Of a stretch of DNA of 64,000 nucleotides, positions 26,775 through 35,600 are shown in pieces. Source of the stretch: Mycolicibacterium komanii. Lineage in GTDB: Bacteria > Actinomycetota > Actinomycetes > Mycobacteriales > Mycobacteriaceae. The stretch lies in NCBI RefSeq assembly GCF_001050035.1, contig NZ_CVTA01000011.1, forward strand, positions 372,001-436,000. Direction: 5' to 3'. The number at the start of each line of letters is the position of its first letter. The first letter of the stretch is position 1. The notes beneath the pieces are model-generated. The model saw only the letters and a list, made by a program, of their open reading frames with translations. It was not told where the DNA came from and ran no database searches. Made by a program: the position numbers and the translations under genes.

Positions 26775-28115
26775 GTGGCGTTAGAAGAAGGGGACACCTT
26801 CGCCGGATACACGGTGGTGCGACCGCTGGGTAAGGGCGGCATGGGCGAGGTCTACCTCGTGCAGCACCCGCGGCTGCCGCGTTACGAGGCGCTCAAGATC
26901 CTGCCGGTTGAGTTCACTGTCGACCGCGAGTACCGCGAGCGGTTCAACCGCGAGGCCGACATGGTGGCGCGCCTGTGGCATCCGAACATCGTCGGTCTGC
27001 ACGACCGCGGCGAGTTCGACGGGCAGCTGTGGATCACGATGGACTACGTCGAGGGCACCGATGCAGGCCAGGTGCTGCGTGAGCGAAAGGGCGCCGGGCT
27101 GCCGCCGGACGATGTGGTGCGGATCGTGTCGGGTGTCGCCGACGCGCTGGATTACGCGCACCAGCGGGAGCTGCTGCACCGTGATGTGAAGCCTTCGAAC
27201 ATCCTGCTGGCGCAGGACGGCCAGAAGTACAGCCGAGCCCTGTTGGCGGACTTCGGAATTGCGCGCTGGGTGCAGGATTCGTCGGGGCTGACCGCCACCG
27301 ACATGACCGTCGGCACCGTGGCGTACGCGGCTCCCGAGCAGCTGATGGGACAGGCGCTCGACGGCGGTGCCGACCAATATGCGTTGGCGGCGACGGCATT
27401 TCACCTGCTCACCGGACAGCAGCTGTTTCAGCACGACAACCCGGCCGTCGTGATCAGCAACCACCTCACGGCGCAGCCGCCGGCGATCGGTGAGCGCATC
27501 CCGGAGCTGTCGGGGTTGGGCCCTGCCTTCGAACGGGCGTTGTCGAAGTCGCCGGCCGACCGCTACGACACCTGCACCGAGTTCGCCGAGGCGATGGCCG
27601 AGGGATTGTCCACGGCAGCACAGCAATTGGGTGCCACCGATCCGACGGCACCGGCTGTGGCGGCCCGAAAGAAGAGCAAACACGCGAAAGCGGCGCCGAC
27701 GCCACGACGGTCGCGGCGAGTGTTGTTGACGGCAGGAGCCGTCGCGGTGCTGCTCGGAGTGGCGATCGCGGTCGGCCTGGGCGTGGCGAAATGGGACGAG
27801 TCGTCTGAGAGGGCTGAAGCGAAGCCGGATGTGCCGGTCGTCCTGATCGGTGCCGATTGCGCGACCCTCGGCGCGGCGGGAATGACGACAAACGGGCAGG
27901 AGGCGTTCTGCTCGCGCCTGCCGGTGACGGGCGATGAGGTCTGGTCGATCTACAAGGGCCCGGTGCCCAGTCCGACGGCTACGCCTGAGCCGTCCGACGA
28001 GGTGTTCCCTGCCGGTATCGAGGAGCAGGTGCAGGTCTGCGTCAGCCAGACGGGCCAGACGCGGGCGCAATGTCGCGACGATGTCCGCAAGGGCAACCTG
28101 GAGGGGCCGGCGTAG
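26775..28115 (+). CDS. Membrane Ser/Thr protein kinase (PknF-type)
   Basis: 446 residues from GTG 26775 ([19 protein letters not shown]); an in-frame start five codons upstream is possible. Kinase motifs: [39 protein letters not shown] short basic linker (KKSKHAKAAPTPRRSRR) precedes the membrane helix (about 315-338). The external part is short, about 100 residues, with cysteines at GADCATL, AFCSRL, VQVCVS and RAQCRDD. It is a close paralogue of the kinases at 8.7 and 12.1 kb, and like the latter is divergent from an amidase. Confidence 0.93.
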   Translation: MALEEGDTFAGYTVVRPLGKGGMGEVYLVQHPRLPRYEALKILPVEFTVDREYRERFNREADMVARLWHPNIVGLHDRGEFDGQLWITMDYVEGTDAGQVLRERKGAGLPPDDVVRIVSGVADALDYAHQRELLHRDVKPSNILLAQDGQKYSRALLADFGIARWVQDSSGLTATDMTVGTVAYAAPEQLMGQALDGGADQYALAATAFHLLTGQQLFQHDNPAVVISNHLTAQPPAIGERIPELSGLGPAFERALSKSPADRYDTCTEFAEAMAEGLSTAAQQLGATDPTAPAVAARKKSKHAKAAPTPRRSRRVLLTAGAVAVLLGVAIAVGLGVAKWDESSERAEAKPDVPVVLIGADCATLGAAGMTTNGQEAFCSRLPVTGDEVWSIYKGPVPSPTATPEPSDEVFPAGIEEQVQVCVSQTGQTRAQCRDDVRKGNLEGPA

Positions 28116-28152
28116 TCGAGGACAGTTCGCGTCCCTCGAAAGGCGGTGGTTC

Positions 28153-28704
28153 GTGAGCGAGCAGGATCGCGTCCGCTGGGAAGAGCGCTACCGAAGCCGC
28201 ACAACGCCCGGCCTCTCCGCGCCCGGTATCCCTGCGGCGTTCGCTCCCTATGAATCCGAGTTCCCCACGCGGGGAAGGGCACTCGATCTGGCGTGCGGGA
28301 CGGGCGTCGCCAGCGTGTGGCTCGCCCGTCGCGGGCTCGACGTCTGGGGTCTCGACATCTCGGCGACGGCCATCGCTCAGGCTTGGGAACTGGCGGCCCA
28401 CGCCGGTGTGGGGGAGCGGTGCCGGTTCGATGTCGTCGATCTCGATGATGGCCCACCGGGCGGTCCGCCCGTCGACGTCGTCGTCTGTCACCGCTTCCGC
28501 GATTCTCGGCTTGACCGGTCAATCATCAACCGCTTGGTCCCTCGTGGGCTGCTGGCGGTCTCCGCGCTGAGCGTGGTCGGCGCCGCCCCAGGGCGCTTCC
28601 GAGTGCAACCGGGCGAGTTGGCGACGGCGTTCGCGCAGTTCGAGATCATTGCCTCGGGCGAAGGTGACGGTGAAGCGTGGCTGGTGGCAAGGAAGCCGGC
28701 GTAA
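28153..28704 (+). CDS. SAM-dependent methyltransferase
   Basis: 183 residues from GTG 28153, preceded by GAAAGGCGG. Class I methyltransferase motif I is ALDLACGTGVASVWLARRG, followed by the acidic end of strand 2 (VWGLDISATAIAQA) and motif II/III VVDLDDGPPG. The sequence resembles the Methyltransf_25/11 group, often annotated as tellurite-resistance- or UbiE-like. It is short, and the substrate cannot be deduced. It lies 37 bp after the kinase gene. Confidence 0.87.
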   Translation: MSEQDRVRWEERYRSRTTPGLSAPGIPAAFAPYESEFPTRGRALDLACGTGVASVWLARRGLDVWGLDISATAIAQAWELAAHAGVGERCRFDVVDLDDGPPGGPPVDVVVCHRFRDSRLDRSIINRLVPRGLLAVSALSVVGAAPGRFRVQPGELATAFAQFEIIASGEGDGEAWLVARKPA

Positions 28705-29018
28705 CAGCGATACCGTCGGACGAACCAGTGACTATCGAGGCGGTCTACATCGAGTGTTTGAGATGCGTGGCGATCGGTCAATCTGTGGTGCGATTGCCGC
28801 GCCGCTACGGCCGCTGGGCGTGCGTCACATTCTCCCGTCGTTCATGACGTATGCCACGCAGCAAATCGTCGAATTATTTGCTGACGGCTAACAGGTGGCC
28901 GTACAAATCGCGCACAGACGAGCAATATTGACGTTTGTCCGTTGTTGTCCAGCACATTGCTGGCAGGTCTGCGGGCGATTGGTCACCGCATAGGGGCGGT
29001 GGGTATCGTCCGCCGGCG
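28705..29018. other. Intergenic region with one inverted repeat
   Basis: About 314 bp with no credible gene. It holds a perfect 8-bp inverted repeat, CAGCAAAT (28859-28866) and ATTTGCTG (28876-28883), with a 9-base loop. There is no T-run after it, so it is either a weak terminator for the methyltransferase or a protein-binding site. Confidence 0.5.
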
Positions 29019-29636
29019 ATGGGAAGACACTCACTTGCCAAGATGCGGCGGTCTTCGCGCTTGGCGGTAGTGGCGGGCGTGATTTCAGCGGTCGCTTTGT
29101 TTGGCGTCGGCGCAGACAGCTATTCGCAGGTCCGTAATTCTGAAGCGTGCTGCGAGGTCGCCGCGGCACCACAGCCGCCGTCACCGGCAGTAAACCTGAT
29201 GGCCGCGCGACCGCCCGTCCCAGTTCCCCCGCCCACATTGCCGCGCGGCAAGGCGCCGGAAAACGGACTGCAGGTCGATACCGTCCTAGCGGCGCGTGCA
29301 GTCAGCGCGGAGTTTCCGGAGATCCTCACCATCGGCGGCGTCCGCTCCGATTCCTTGAAGTGGCATCCCCACGGGTTGGCGATCGACGTGATGATCCCGG
29401 ATCCCCGTTCGGCGGCGGGCAAGGAGCTCGGGGACAAGGTGGTCGCCTACGTCTTGGCGAATGCGGAGCGCTTCGGCCTCGAGCACGTCATCTGGCGGCA
29501 GACGCTTTACCGGCCGGACGGCTCGAAGAAGGTCATGTCGGACCGCGGCGGAGACACCGCCAACCATTACGACCACGTGCACGTCGCGACGGCGGGCGGC
29601 GGATATCCGCAAGAGGACCAGGTCTACCTCCGCTGA
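29019..29636 (+). CDS. Exported protein with ARB_07466/VldE-like C-terminal domain
   Basis: 205 residues from the ATG at 29019 (MGRHSLAKMRRSSRLAVVAG). An N-terminal signal/anchor helix and a Pro-rich linker precede a C-terminal domain of about 120 residues with TIGGVRSDSLKWHPHGLAIDVMI and a final NHYDHVHVAT. The HPxGxAxD and HxHxH-like residues resemble M15/hedgehog-type metal sites, so a peptidoglycan-related role is possible. In mycobacteria this domain is found in many secreted proteins of unknown function. It overlaps the convergent oxidoreductase gene by 13 bp. Confidence 0.8.
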   Translation: MGRHSLAKMRRSSRLAVVAGVISAVALFGVGADSYSQVRNSEACCEVAAAPQPPSPAVNLMAARPPVPVPPPTLPRGKAPENGLQVDTVLAARAVSAEFPEILTIGGVRSDSLKWHPHGLAIDVMIPDPRSAAGKELGDKVVAYVLANAERFGLEHVIWRQTLYRPDGSKKVMSDRGGDTANHYDHVHVATAGGGYPQEDQVYLR

Positions 29637-31204
29637 CCCTGACCGCTGAGGTCGTCAAGCACCTGGTAGCCGGCGTTGTATCCGGGGATGAAGGTGATGC
29701 CCGGTCCGCCGTGGCAGCCGGCGCCACCAAGGTAGAGCCCGTCGATGCCGATCGGTAGATCGCGAAAACCTTTCGGGCCGGGTCGGTTCGGGCCCATTAG
29801 ATCTGGGTGCAGCAGGCCGTGGCAGAAGTCGCCGGCGGGAGCGGCGAACATGGTGTTCATGTGGTACGGCGCGAAGGTGATGTGGCGTATCTGGATGTCT
29901 TTGAAGTTCGGCGCGTAGCGGGTGATCTTGTCGATGACGCGTTGTGCCATCTCGTTTTTCAGGTGGCCGTGCTGGTCGCGGGGCGTCTCGACGGGGAACG
30001 CGTAGGCGTAGGCGCTGGCGGCATGCTTGCCGGGCGGGGCCATGTTGGGATCGTGCACGGACGGGATCTGGATGCCGAGCGACGGGTTGTCGGGCACGAC
30101 GCCGTGGCAGGCGTTCTCCCACTGTCGCTGCTGCTCTTCCGGTGATCCGAAGATGCCGACGGATGGCTGCATGCCGGGCTCGTTGAGCAGGTCGTAGGGC
30201 GGGGCGAACTCGGGGAGGCCGTCGAGCGCGAAGTGCATCTGAATGAAGGAGGCGCGGTGGTCGCGCCCCTGGAGTCGTGCGAGTAGCTGGGGCGAGAGGT
30301 GCTCGGGTTCAACCACTTCGGCGAGAGTGGTGTCGGGGGAGAGGTTCGACACGACGACGGGTGCGGTGATGGTGCGGCCGTCCTTGCAGCGGACGCCGGT
30401 AACCTTGCCGTTGTCGACGAGGATCTGCTCGACCCTGGTGCGGTAGCGGATCTCGCCGCCGCGGCTTTCGAACATCTCGCGCAGGTGCTCGGTGAGGGCA
30501 CCGATGCCGCCTTCGAGTTTGGTCATCATCGCGGTGCCCTCGTCAGGGACGGCGAGGGCGAAGGCCAGACAGGTTGCGCTGCCGGGGGTGTAGGGCCCGC
30601 GATAGGTGGAGTTGATGGCGAGAAAGGCGAGCATGCCGCGCATGACGGCGTGACGCTTCCTGTCGGGCAGGTAGCGGTCGATGACGTCCATCGCCGAGCC
30701 GAACAGGGTTTCGTGGATGGCGCGTCGCTCGGATTCGTTTGTGGCGCAGGCGTACATCTCGTCGAGGGTCTTGGGTGGTTTGCGGACGTCGAAGCGGCCG
30801 AGCGCGCGGGCGGGGCCGTGGCTCCAGGCGATGAGTTCGGCCATGCCGGTGACGGCGTCGGTGCCGTGCCGCTCGGCGAGGTGGGTCATCAGTTGCATGG
30901 GGTCGCGGTAGAAGACCATGGCTTCTTCGCCGGCTTCGCCGATGTTGACGCTCATGACGTCGGCGTCGACGGTGGGCAGGGTGTCGAGGCCGAGGTCCTT
31001 GGTGATCTCGCTGGGGGTGGGGAACTGGACGGACCCGGCGATCTCGTAGCGGAAGCCGTCGATGAGTTCGACGGTGGCGGCCATGCCGCCGGCGTAGGTG
31101 TTGGCCTCGAGGCACAGGGTGTGCAGGCCGGCGCGTTGGAGGATGGCGGCGGTGGTCAGTCCGTTGTGGCCGGCGCCGACGATGATGGCGTCATAGTCAC
31201 TCAT
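29624..31204 (-). CDS. CrtI/phytoene desaturase-like FAD oxidoreductase
   Basis: 526 residues. N-terminal FAD motif AIIVGAGHNGLTTAAILQRAG is followed by EANTYAGGMAATVELIDGF. The middle has TRVEQILVDNGKVTGVRCKDG, and the C-terminus has the second FAD-contact motif DGLYLGGAGCHGGPGITFIPGYNAG. This is the NAD(P)/FAD-dependent phytoene desaturase/amine-oxidase superfamily; the exact substrate is unknown. It is divergent from a TetR-family gene across a 72-bp region holding a perfect palindrome and is probably that regulator's target. Confidence 0.91.
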   Translation of the reverse strand: MSDYDAIIVGAGHNGLTTAAILQRAGLHTLCLEANTYAGGMAATVELIDGFRYEIAGSVQFPTPSEITKDLGLDTLPTVDADVMSVNIGEAGEEAMVFYRDPMQLMTHLAERHGTDAVTGMAELIAWSHGPARALGRFDVRKPPKTLDEMYACATNESERRAIHETLFGSAMDVIDRYLPDRKRHAVMRGMLAFLAINSTYRGPYTPGSATCLAFALAVPDEGTAMMTKLEGGIGALTEHLREMFESRGGEIRYRTRVEQILVDNGKVTGVRCKDGRTITAPVVVSNLSPDTTLAEVVEPEHLSPQLLARLQGRDHRASFIQMHFALDGLPEFAPPYDLLNEPGMQPSVGIFGSPEEQQRQWENACHGVVPDNPSLGIQIPSVHDPNMAPPGKHAASAYAYAFPVETPRDQHGHLKNEMAQRVIDKITRYAPNFKDIQIRHITFAPYHMNTMFAAPAGDFCHGLLHPDLMGPNRPGPKGFRDLPIGIDGLYLGGAGCHGGPGITFIPGYNAGYQVLDDLSGQGQRR

Positions 31205-31212
31205 GCGGGCAG

Positions 31213-31234
31213 ATTATGTCAGTACTGACATAAT
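31213..31234. promoter_or_regulatory. Perfect 22-bp palindrome, probable TetR operator
   Basis: The half-site ATTATGTCAGT is followed directly by its exact complement ACTGACATAAT, in the 72-bp gap between the divergent oxidoreductase and TetR genes. A related half-site (TCTGACAA) follows at about 31244-31251. The position just upstream of both starts fits an operator bound by the adjacent TetR protein. Confidence 0.8.
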
Positions 31235-31276
31235 TGTGGCGGTTCTGACAAGTTTGTGGGATACGATCGCGGGACT

Positions 31277-31873
31277 ATGGCGACGCCCATGAACTTGCAT
31301 CAGCAGCGCAGTCAGGCGACCAAGGAGGCGCTGCGGCGGGTGGCGTTGGCGCGGTTCGCGAAGGACGGGTTGGCGAACGTGACGGTGTCGCAGCTGGCCG
31401 AGGAGGCCGGTGTCACCGAGCGGACGTTCTTCCGGCACTTCCCGACGAAGGAAGCGGTGCTGTTCGCGGACTACGAGACACACTTGGAGTGGCTGGCCGA
31501 GGCGCTGGCGCGGCGGCCGGCGTCGGAGTCATTGTTCGATGCGGTGATGGCGAGCGTCGGCAGCTTCCCACACGACCTGGAGGTGGTGCGCCAGGCGGCG
31601 CTGCTGCGCTCGAGCTTGATCGGTGAGCGGGCGGCCGGTCACCTGCGGGTGGTGCAGGCGTCGTTCGCGGCGGTAATCACCGACTTCGTGCGAAAGCGCT
31701 ATGCCGATGTGCCGGGCATCGAATTGAAGGCCGAGGTGGCGGGTGCGGTGTTGGCAGCGGCTTTGGTTGTGGCCGTGGAGAACTGGGGGCGGAGCGGGTG
31801 CGTTGGTGATCTCGGGGAGATCGTGTCGGAGAGTGTGGAGTTGGTGCGGTCTGGTCTGGCGCCGATGCAGTGA
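31277..31873 (+). CDS. TetR-family transcriptional regulator
   Basis: 198 residues from the ATG at 31277 (MATPMNLHQQRSQATKEALRR). The N-terminal helix-turn-helix is VTVSQLAEEAGVTERTFFRHFPTKEAVLF, typical of TetR. The C-terminal ligand/dimerisation part carries a mycofactocin/TetR_C-like helical pattern without recognisable ligand residues. It probably represses the divergent FAD oxidoreductase and itself through the 22-bp palindrome; this is inferred from position. Confidence 0.93.
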   Translation: MATPMNLHQQRSQATKEALRRVALARFAKDGLANVTVSQLAEEAGVTERTFFRHFPTKEAVLFADYETHLEWLAEALARRPASESLFDAVMASVGSFPHDLEVVRQAALLRSSLIGERAAGHLRVVQASFAAVITDFVRKRYADVPGIELKAEVAGAVLAAALVVAVENWGRSGCVGDLGEIVSESVELVRSGLAPMQ

Positions 31874-32618
31874 TGACCAACCTCCTTATCGGTCGGAAGT
31901 TCGACTCGGTCGCTCTACACTTCGCACGGTCGGCTTCGAGACGTAGACCTATTCAAAGCTGAAGATAGCTGCTATTGAAAGGCGCCTAGCGCGGAGACGC
32001 AGACTGGCGCGCGATCCTAGCCGCGGCTACTCGGAGCGCATTACCCCTCGAGCTGCAATTCCGAATCTAACGATGCAATCCCGACCCCGAACCGTCCAGA
32101 CCGGCCCGGGCGGATCATCCTCTCGCCAGCTGGCCTGGTCGACGTCCGCCCTGCAATCTTTCTCGCCACGGAACAGGTCGATGCCTCAGCAAACTAACGC
32201 GACGACGGTTCGTGATCTGGATAATGCCTCCGCTGAAATCCATGAGAAATCGCCATCCATCCTCATAGCGAGGCTGCTCAGCCTCGAGCGATACGTCTTA
32301 GCGGAGAATGGAACGCCGATATTCGCAGGGGGTAGCTATGGAGAATGGTGCCGTAGGCCTTTAGGTCAGAGAAGAGTTCCTTACCTCTCGATTAGTGCAG
32401 ATTTTCGAGATCGATAGCTTTGCGAAATAGTTCGCCTCGGGAATTGGCGCTGGCGGCGAGGACATCGCTAGTGACTGACTTTGGTCCCTAGATTTGACGG
32501 TTCTGGCATGGTTTCATGGCGGCCAAGGGGGTTTTGTCGGTGCTGCAGTCTATCTTCGGTCGGCTGTGCTGAGACTGCCACGTGGCAACGTCGGCAACGT
32601 CAAGGGGAGGAGTCTGTC
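31874..32618. other. 745-bp non-coding junction before the defence block
   Basis: No credible gene. Short open frames occur (for example 32073-32417), but they lack conserved-looking residues and a ribosome-binding site. The only structure seen is an 18-bp near-palindrome, CGAGGCTG-CT-CAGCCTCG (32269-32286). No tRNA, integrase, IS or direct-repeat attachment site was found. This should hold the promoter of the large block and mark the chromosome/island boundary. Confidence 0.55.
32269..32286. repeat. 18-bp near-palindrome upstream of defence block
   Basis: Arms CGAGGCTG and CAGCCTCG are exact complements around a CT centre, about 330 bp upstream of the first gene. It could be a regulator site for the block or a terminator for the TetR transcript; no T-run follows. 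Confidence 0.55.
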
Positions 32619-35600
32619 GTGGACGATCGCGGCTATCACGCGACTGTCGGCGAGGTCATCAACATCCTTATTGGTGGACTGAAACCGTTCGTCGATCGGG
32701 TGATGTCAGCGGCGCTTCCGCCAGGCATCGAATGGACCGAACTGCTTCGGCGGAAGGACGCAGTCGGAGGTCGGCGGGCCGGGGGCGACTACCGAAGCGG
32801 CGACCTCTCGCTGGTGTTGCGTGCCATGACCGAGCGGCTCGGCGATATCGGGTACCCCTTCAGTCACCACATGTCGCGACAGGCTCAGAACTATGCGAGC
32901 GAGTTGCGCGACGTTCGGAATCGGTGGGCCCACAACGAGCACTTCTCGGCGGCGGAGGCTTACCGCGCAATCGATACAGCCGAACTGCTCCTCCGTGCAA
33001 TCGGTGCACAGTCTGAAGCGGCGCACGTAGCGCAGCTCAAGTCTCGCGTGACTTCGAGACCGAGCAGTAAGCATTCTGCTGAGCCGGAACAGATCGATAC
33101 CCCAGCCGTCGAAGAGCTCCGGTTGCCTCCGCCGCCGAAGCCGACACTGTCGCCGCAGACCGCGCCGGCAGCTGCTCCGCGCATCGAGATACACGCAGTC
33201 ACCGACTTGAGCTATCCGATGGCGCACTGCCGTATCCCAGTGATCGATCACATCACAGTGGAGTCCAAGGGGCCGGATCTCCACGGCGCTGTCGTGCAGG
33301 TCGACGTGGTCAGCGCGCAGGGCTCACACGGTGGGCCACAGGAAGTGTTTCTCGACTTGGCAGCGAACAAGCCGACGATCCTGCGCGACGTCGACTTGAA
33401 GCTGGATCCGGCGGCGATGCTGCAAGTCAGCGACCAGTGCCCAGGTTCACTTCGGGTGGTGCTGCGCAACGCGGCAGACGACGTGCTGGCCGAGGCGTCC
33501 AAGGACGTCAACATACTTGCGTCGAACCAATGGAAGGCAACGCCGCTTCAGCTGGCGTTGGAGATGTTGGCTGCGCACGTCCAGCCCAACTCCGTCGCGG
33601 TCAATGCGCTCATGAGGGACGTCTCCGATCGCCTTCAAGCGCTGACGGGCAACTCGGCGATTGACGGCTACCAAAGTGAGAGCCCGGAACGCGTCGACGC
33701 GATCGCTCAGGCAGTCTTCGAGGCGATGCGTGGCCGAGATATCCGCTACGCGGAACCACCCGCCAGCTGGGGCGACGACGGCCAGAAGACCCGCACACCG
33801 GCCGACGTTCTGGAAGGACGGCTCGGCACCTGTCTGGACACGACGCTGACAATGGCCGCGGCGCTTGAGCAAGCCGGTATCAATTCGACGATCTGGGTTC
33901 TGAAAGGGCACGCGTTTCTCGGCTATTGGCGTCACGACGCAGCGCTGAGCGCGGTGTCGTCGACGGAGGTCGTCGACGTCGTCAACCAGGTGGACCTTGG
34001 GAACATTCGTCTGGTCGAGACCACGATGGTCACACAATCCGCCGATGCGACGTTCGCCGATGCCACTAGCGCGCCACGCGTTCGTTATCTCGCAAACGAC
34101 CTCTCTGAGATTCTTGGCGTCACCGACGTTCGGCAAGCCAGGCTGGCGCGGATTTATCCGCTGCCGAGCCGAGCGACCGACGCGAGCGGCAATGTTGTTG
34201 TCACTCACTATGAACCGGGCGTCGGGCCCACGATCGAGCCGTACATGGCTCCACAGGGCACGGAGCGATCCGGTGCCGGTGAAGTCGTGCCCGCTCGTGT
34301 ACGGCAATGGAAAAATGCCCTGCTCGACCTGAGTCTGCGCAATAAGCTCATCAACTACACCGAGCGCGCCGGCTACCGCATCGAAGTGCCGGGTCCCGCG
34401 CTTTGCAGATTCGAGGACGACGTCAACGCGGGAGCCACCATACATCTGCTGGCGTCGGACGCGGTCAAATCGGTCGACCGCGCGAGGGGCATCCGGTACG
34501 GCCGCGACTTGCCCGAGCGTGATCGGGAGCTTCTCCTCGCTGACAAGCGAAGCGTCCACATCGACATCACGGAAGCGGCGTACCAGGGCAAGCTTAGGTA
34601 CTTGGCCTATAAGGCCAAGACCATCGTGCAGGAGACTGGCTCCAACAACCTTTACCTGGCGTTCGGGATGCTTAGTTGGCGCTTCAGCGATCGCGATCTG
34701 CGATCGCCGTTGATCCTAGTTCCGGTAACACTGTCGACCGCCAACCGCGGACAGCACTACGTTCTCACCATCGACGAGGCGGGCGTCTCCACACCAAACT
34801 ACTGTCTTGTCGAAAAACTTAGGGTCGCTTTCGGATTGGAGATTACTGGCCTGGCTAATCCGACGGAAGACGCCTCCGGAATCGACCTAGCCCAGGCGTT
34901 CAACTCAGTGCGGAAGGCCGTCGCAGACGCAGGGCTGAGCTTCCGGGTCGAGGAGACGGTGCACCTGTCCGTCCTGCAGTTCGCGAAGTTCCCCCTCTGG
35001 AAGGATCTCGACGAGTCATGGAACGAACTGTCACACAACAGCCTAGTCACGCATCTCATCACTTCACCGAATGAGAAGTTCACCGACCCGGTGAGTGAGT
35101 CGCCGGCGGTCGACCTCGACGCGCTCGGCGCCTCGGTGCCCGTACCTGCAGATTCTTCGCAGCTGAATGCTGTCGCTGAGGCAGTGGCGGGCCGCACGTT
35201 CGTTCTCGAGGGGCCTCCGGGAACGGGCAAGTCGCAGACCATAACGAATCTGCTGGCTCACGCGATGGAATCGGGCCGCCGCGTTTTGTTCGTCGCGGAA
35301 AAACGGGCGGCCCTCGATGTCGTCAAGAAGCGATTGGAAGCGGTTGGCCTGGGCGACCTTTCGCTAGATCTGCACGACAAATCGGCACGCCCCGTAGCAG
35401 TACGCCAGCAGATTAAGCAGGCGCTCGAATTGCGGGTCAGTCATGACTCTGGAGCGCTGCGTACCAACCATCAAGCTGCCGAGTCGAGCCGGGGCAGCCT
35501 CGCTCGCTACGCTGAGCGGCTGCACGAAGCTAACGCGGCAGGACTGTCGCTGTATACCGCTCGTTCGTCAGAGCTGGCCGCCGATCAGGATGTGGCTCCG

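Noticed and set aside
28649..28891. Possible 80-aa gene after the methyltransferase
   Set aside because: It begins inside the methyltransferase in another frame, contains the inverted repeat and shows no family features.
32073..32417. Possible small gene (114 aa) upstream of the defence block
   Set aside because: No ribosome-binding site, Ser/Arg-rich without hydrophobic core pattern, no family resemblance; treated as non-coding.
32481..32618. Longer N-terminus for the first defence protein
   Set aside because: The extra 46 residues are Cys/Arg-rich and unlike a protein, and the GTG at 32619 has a strong GGGGAGGAG ribosome-binding site right before the HEPN domain.
33447..34559. Antisense open frame of 370 aa opposite the DUF4011 gene
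   Set aside because: It lies wholly inside the transglutaminase-like and DUF4011 coding part, which shows clear motifs on the + strand.
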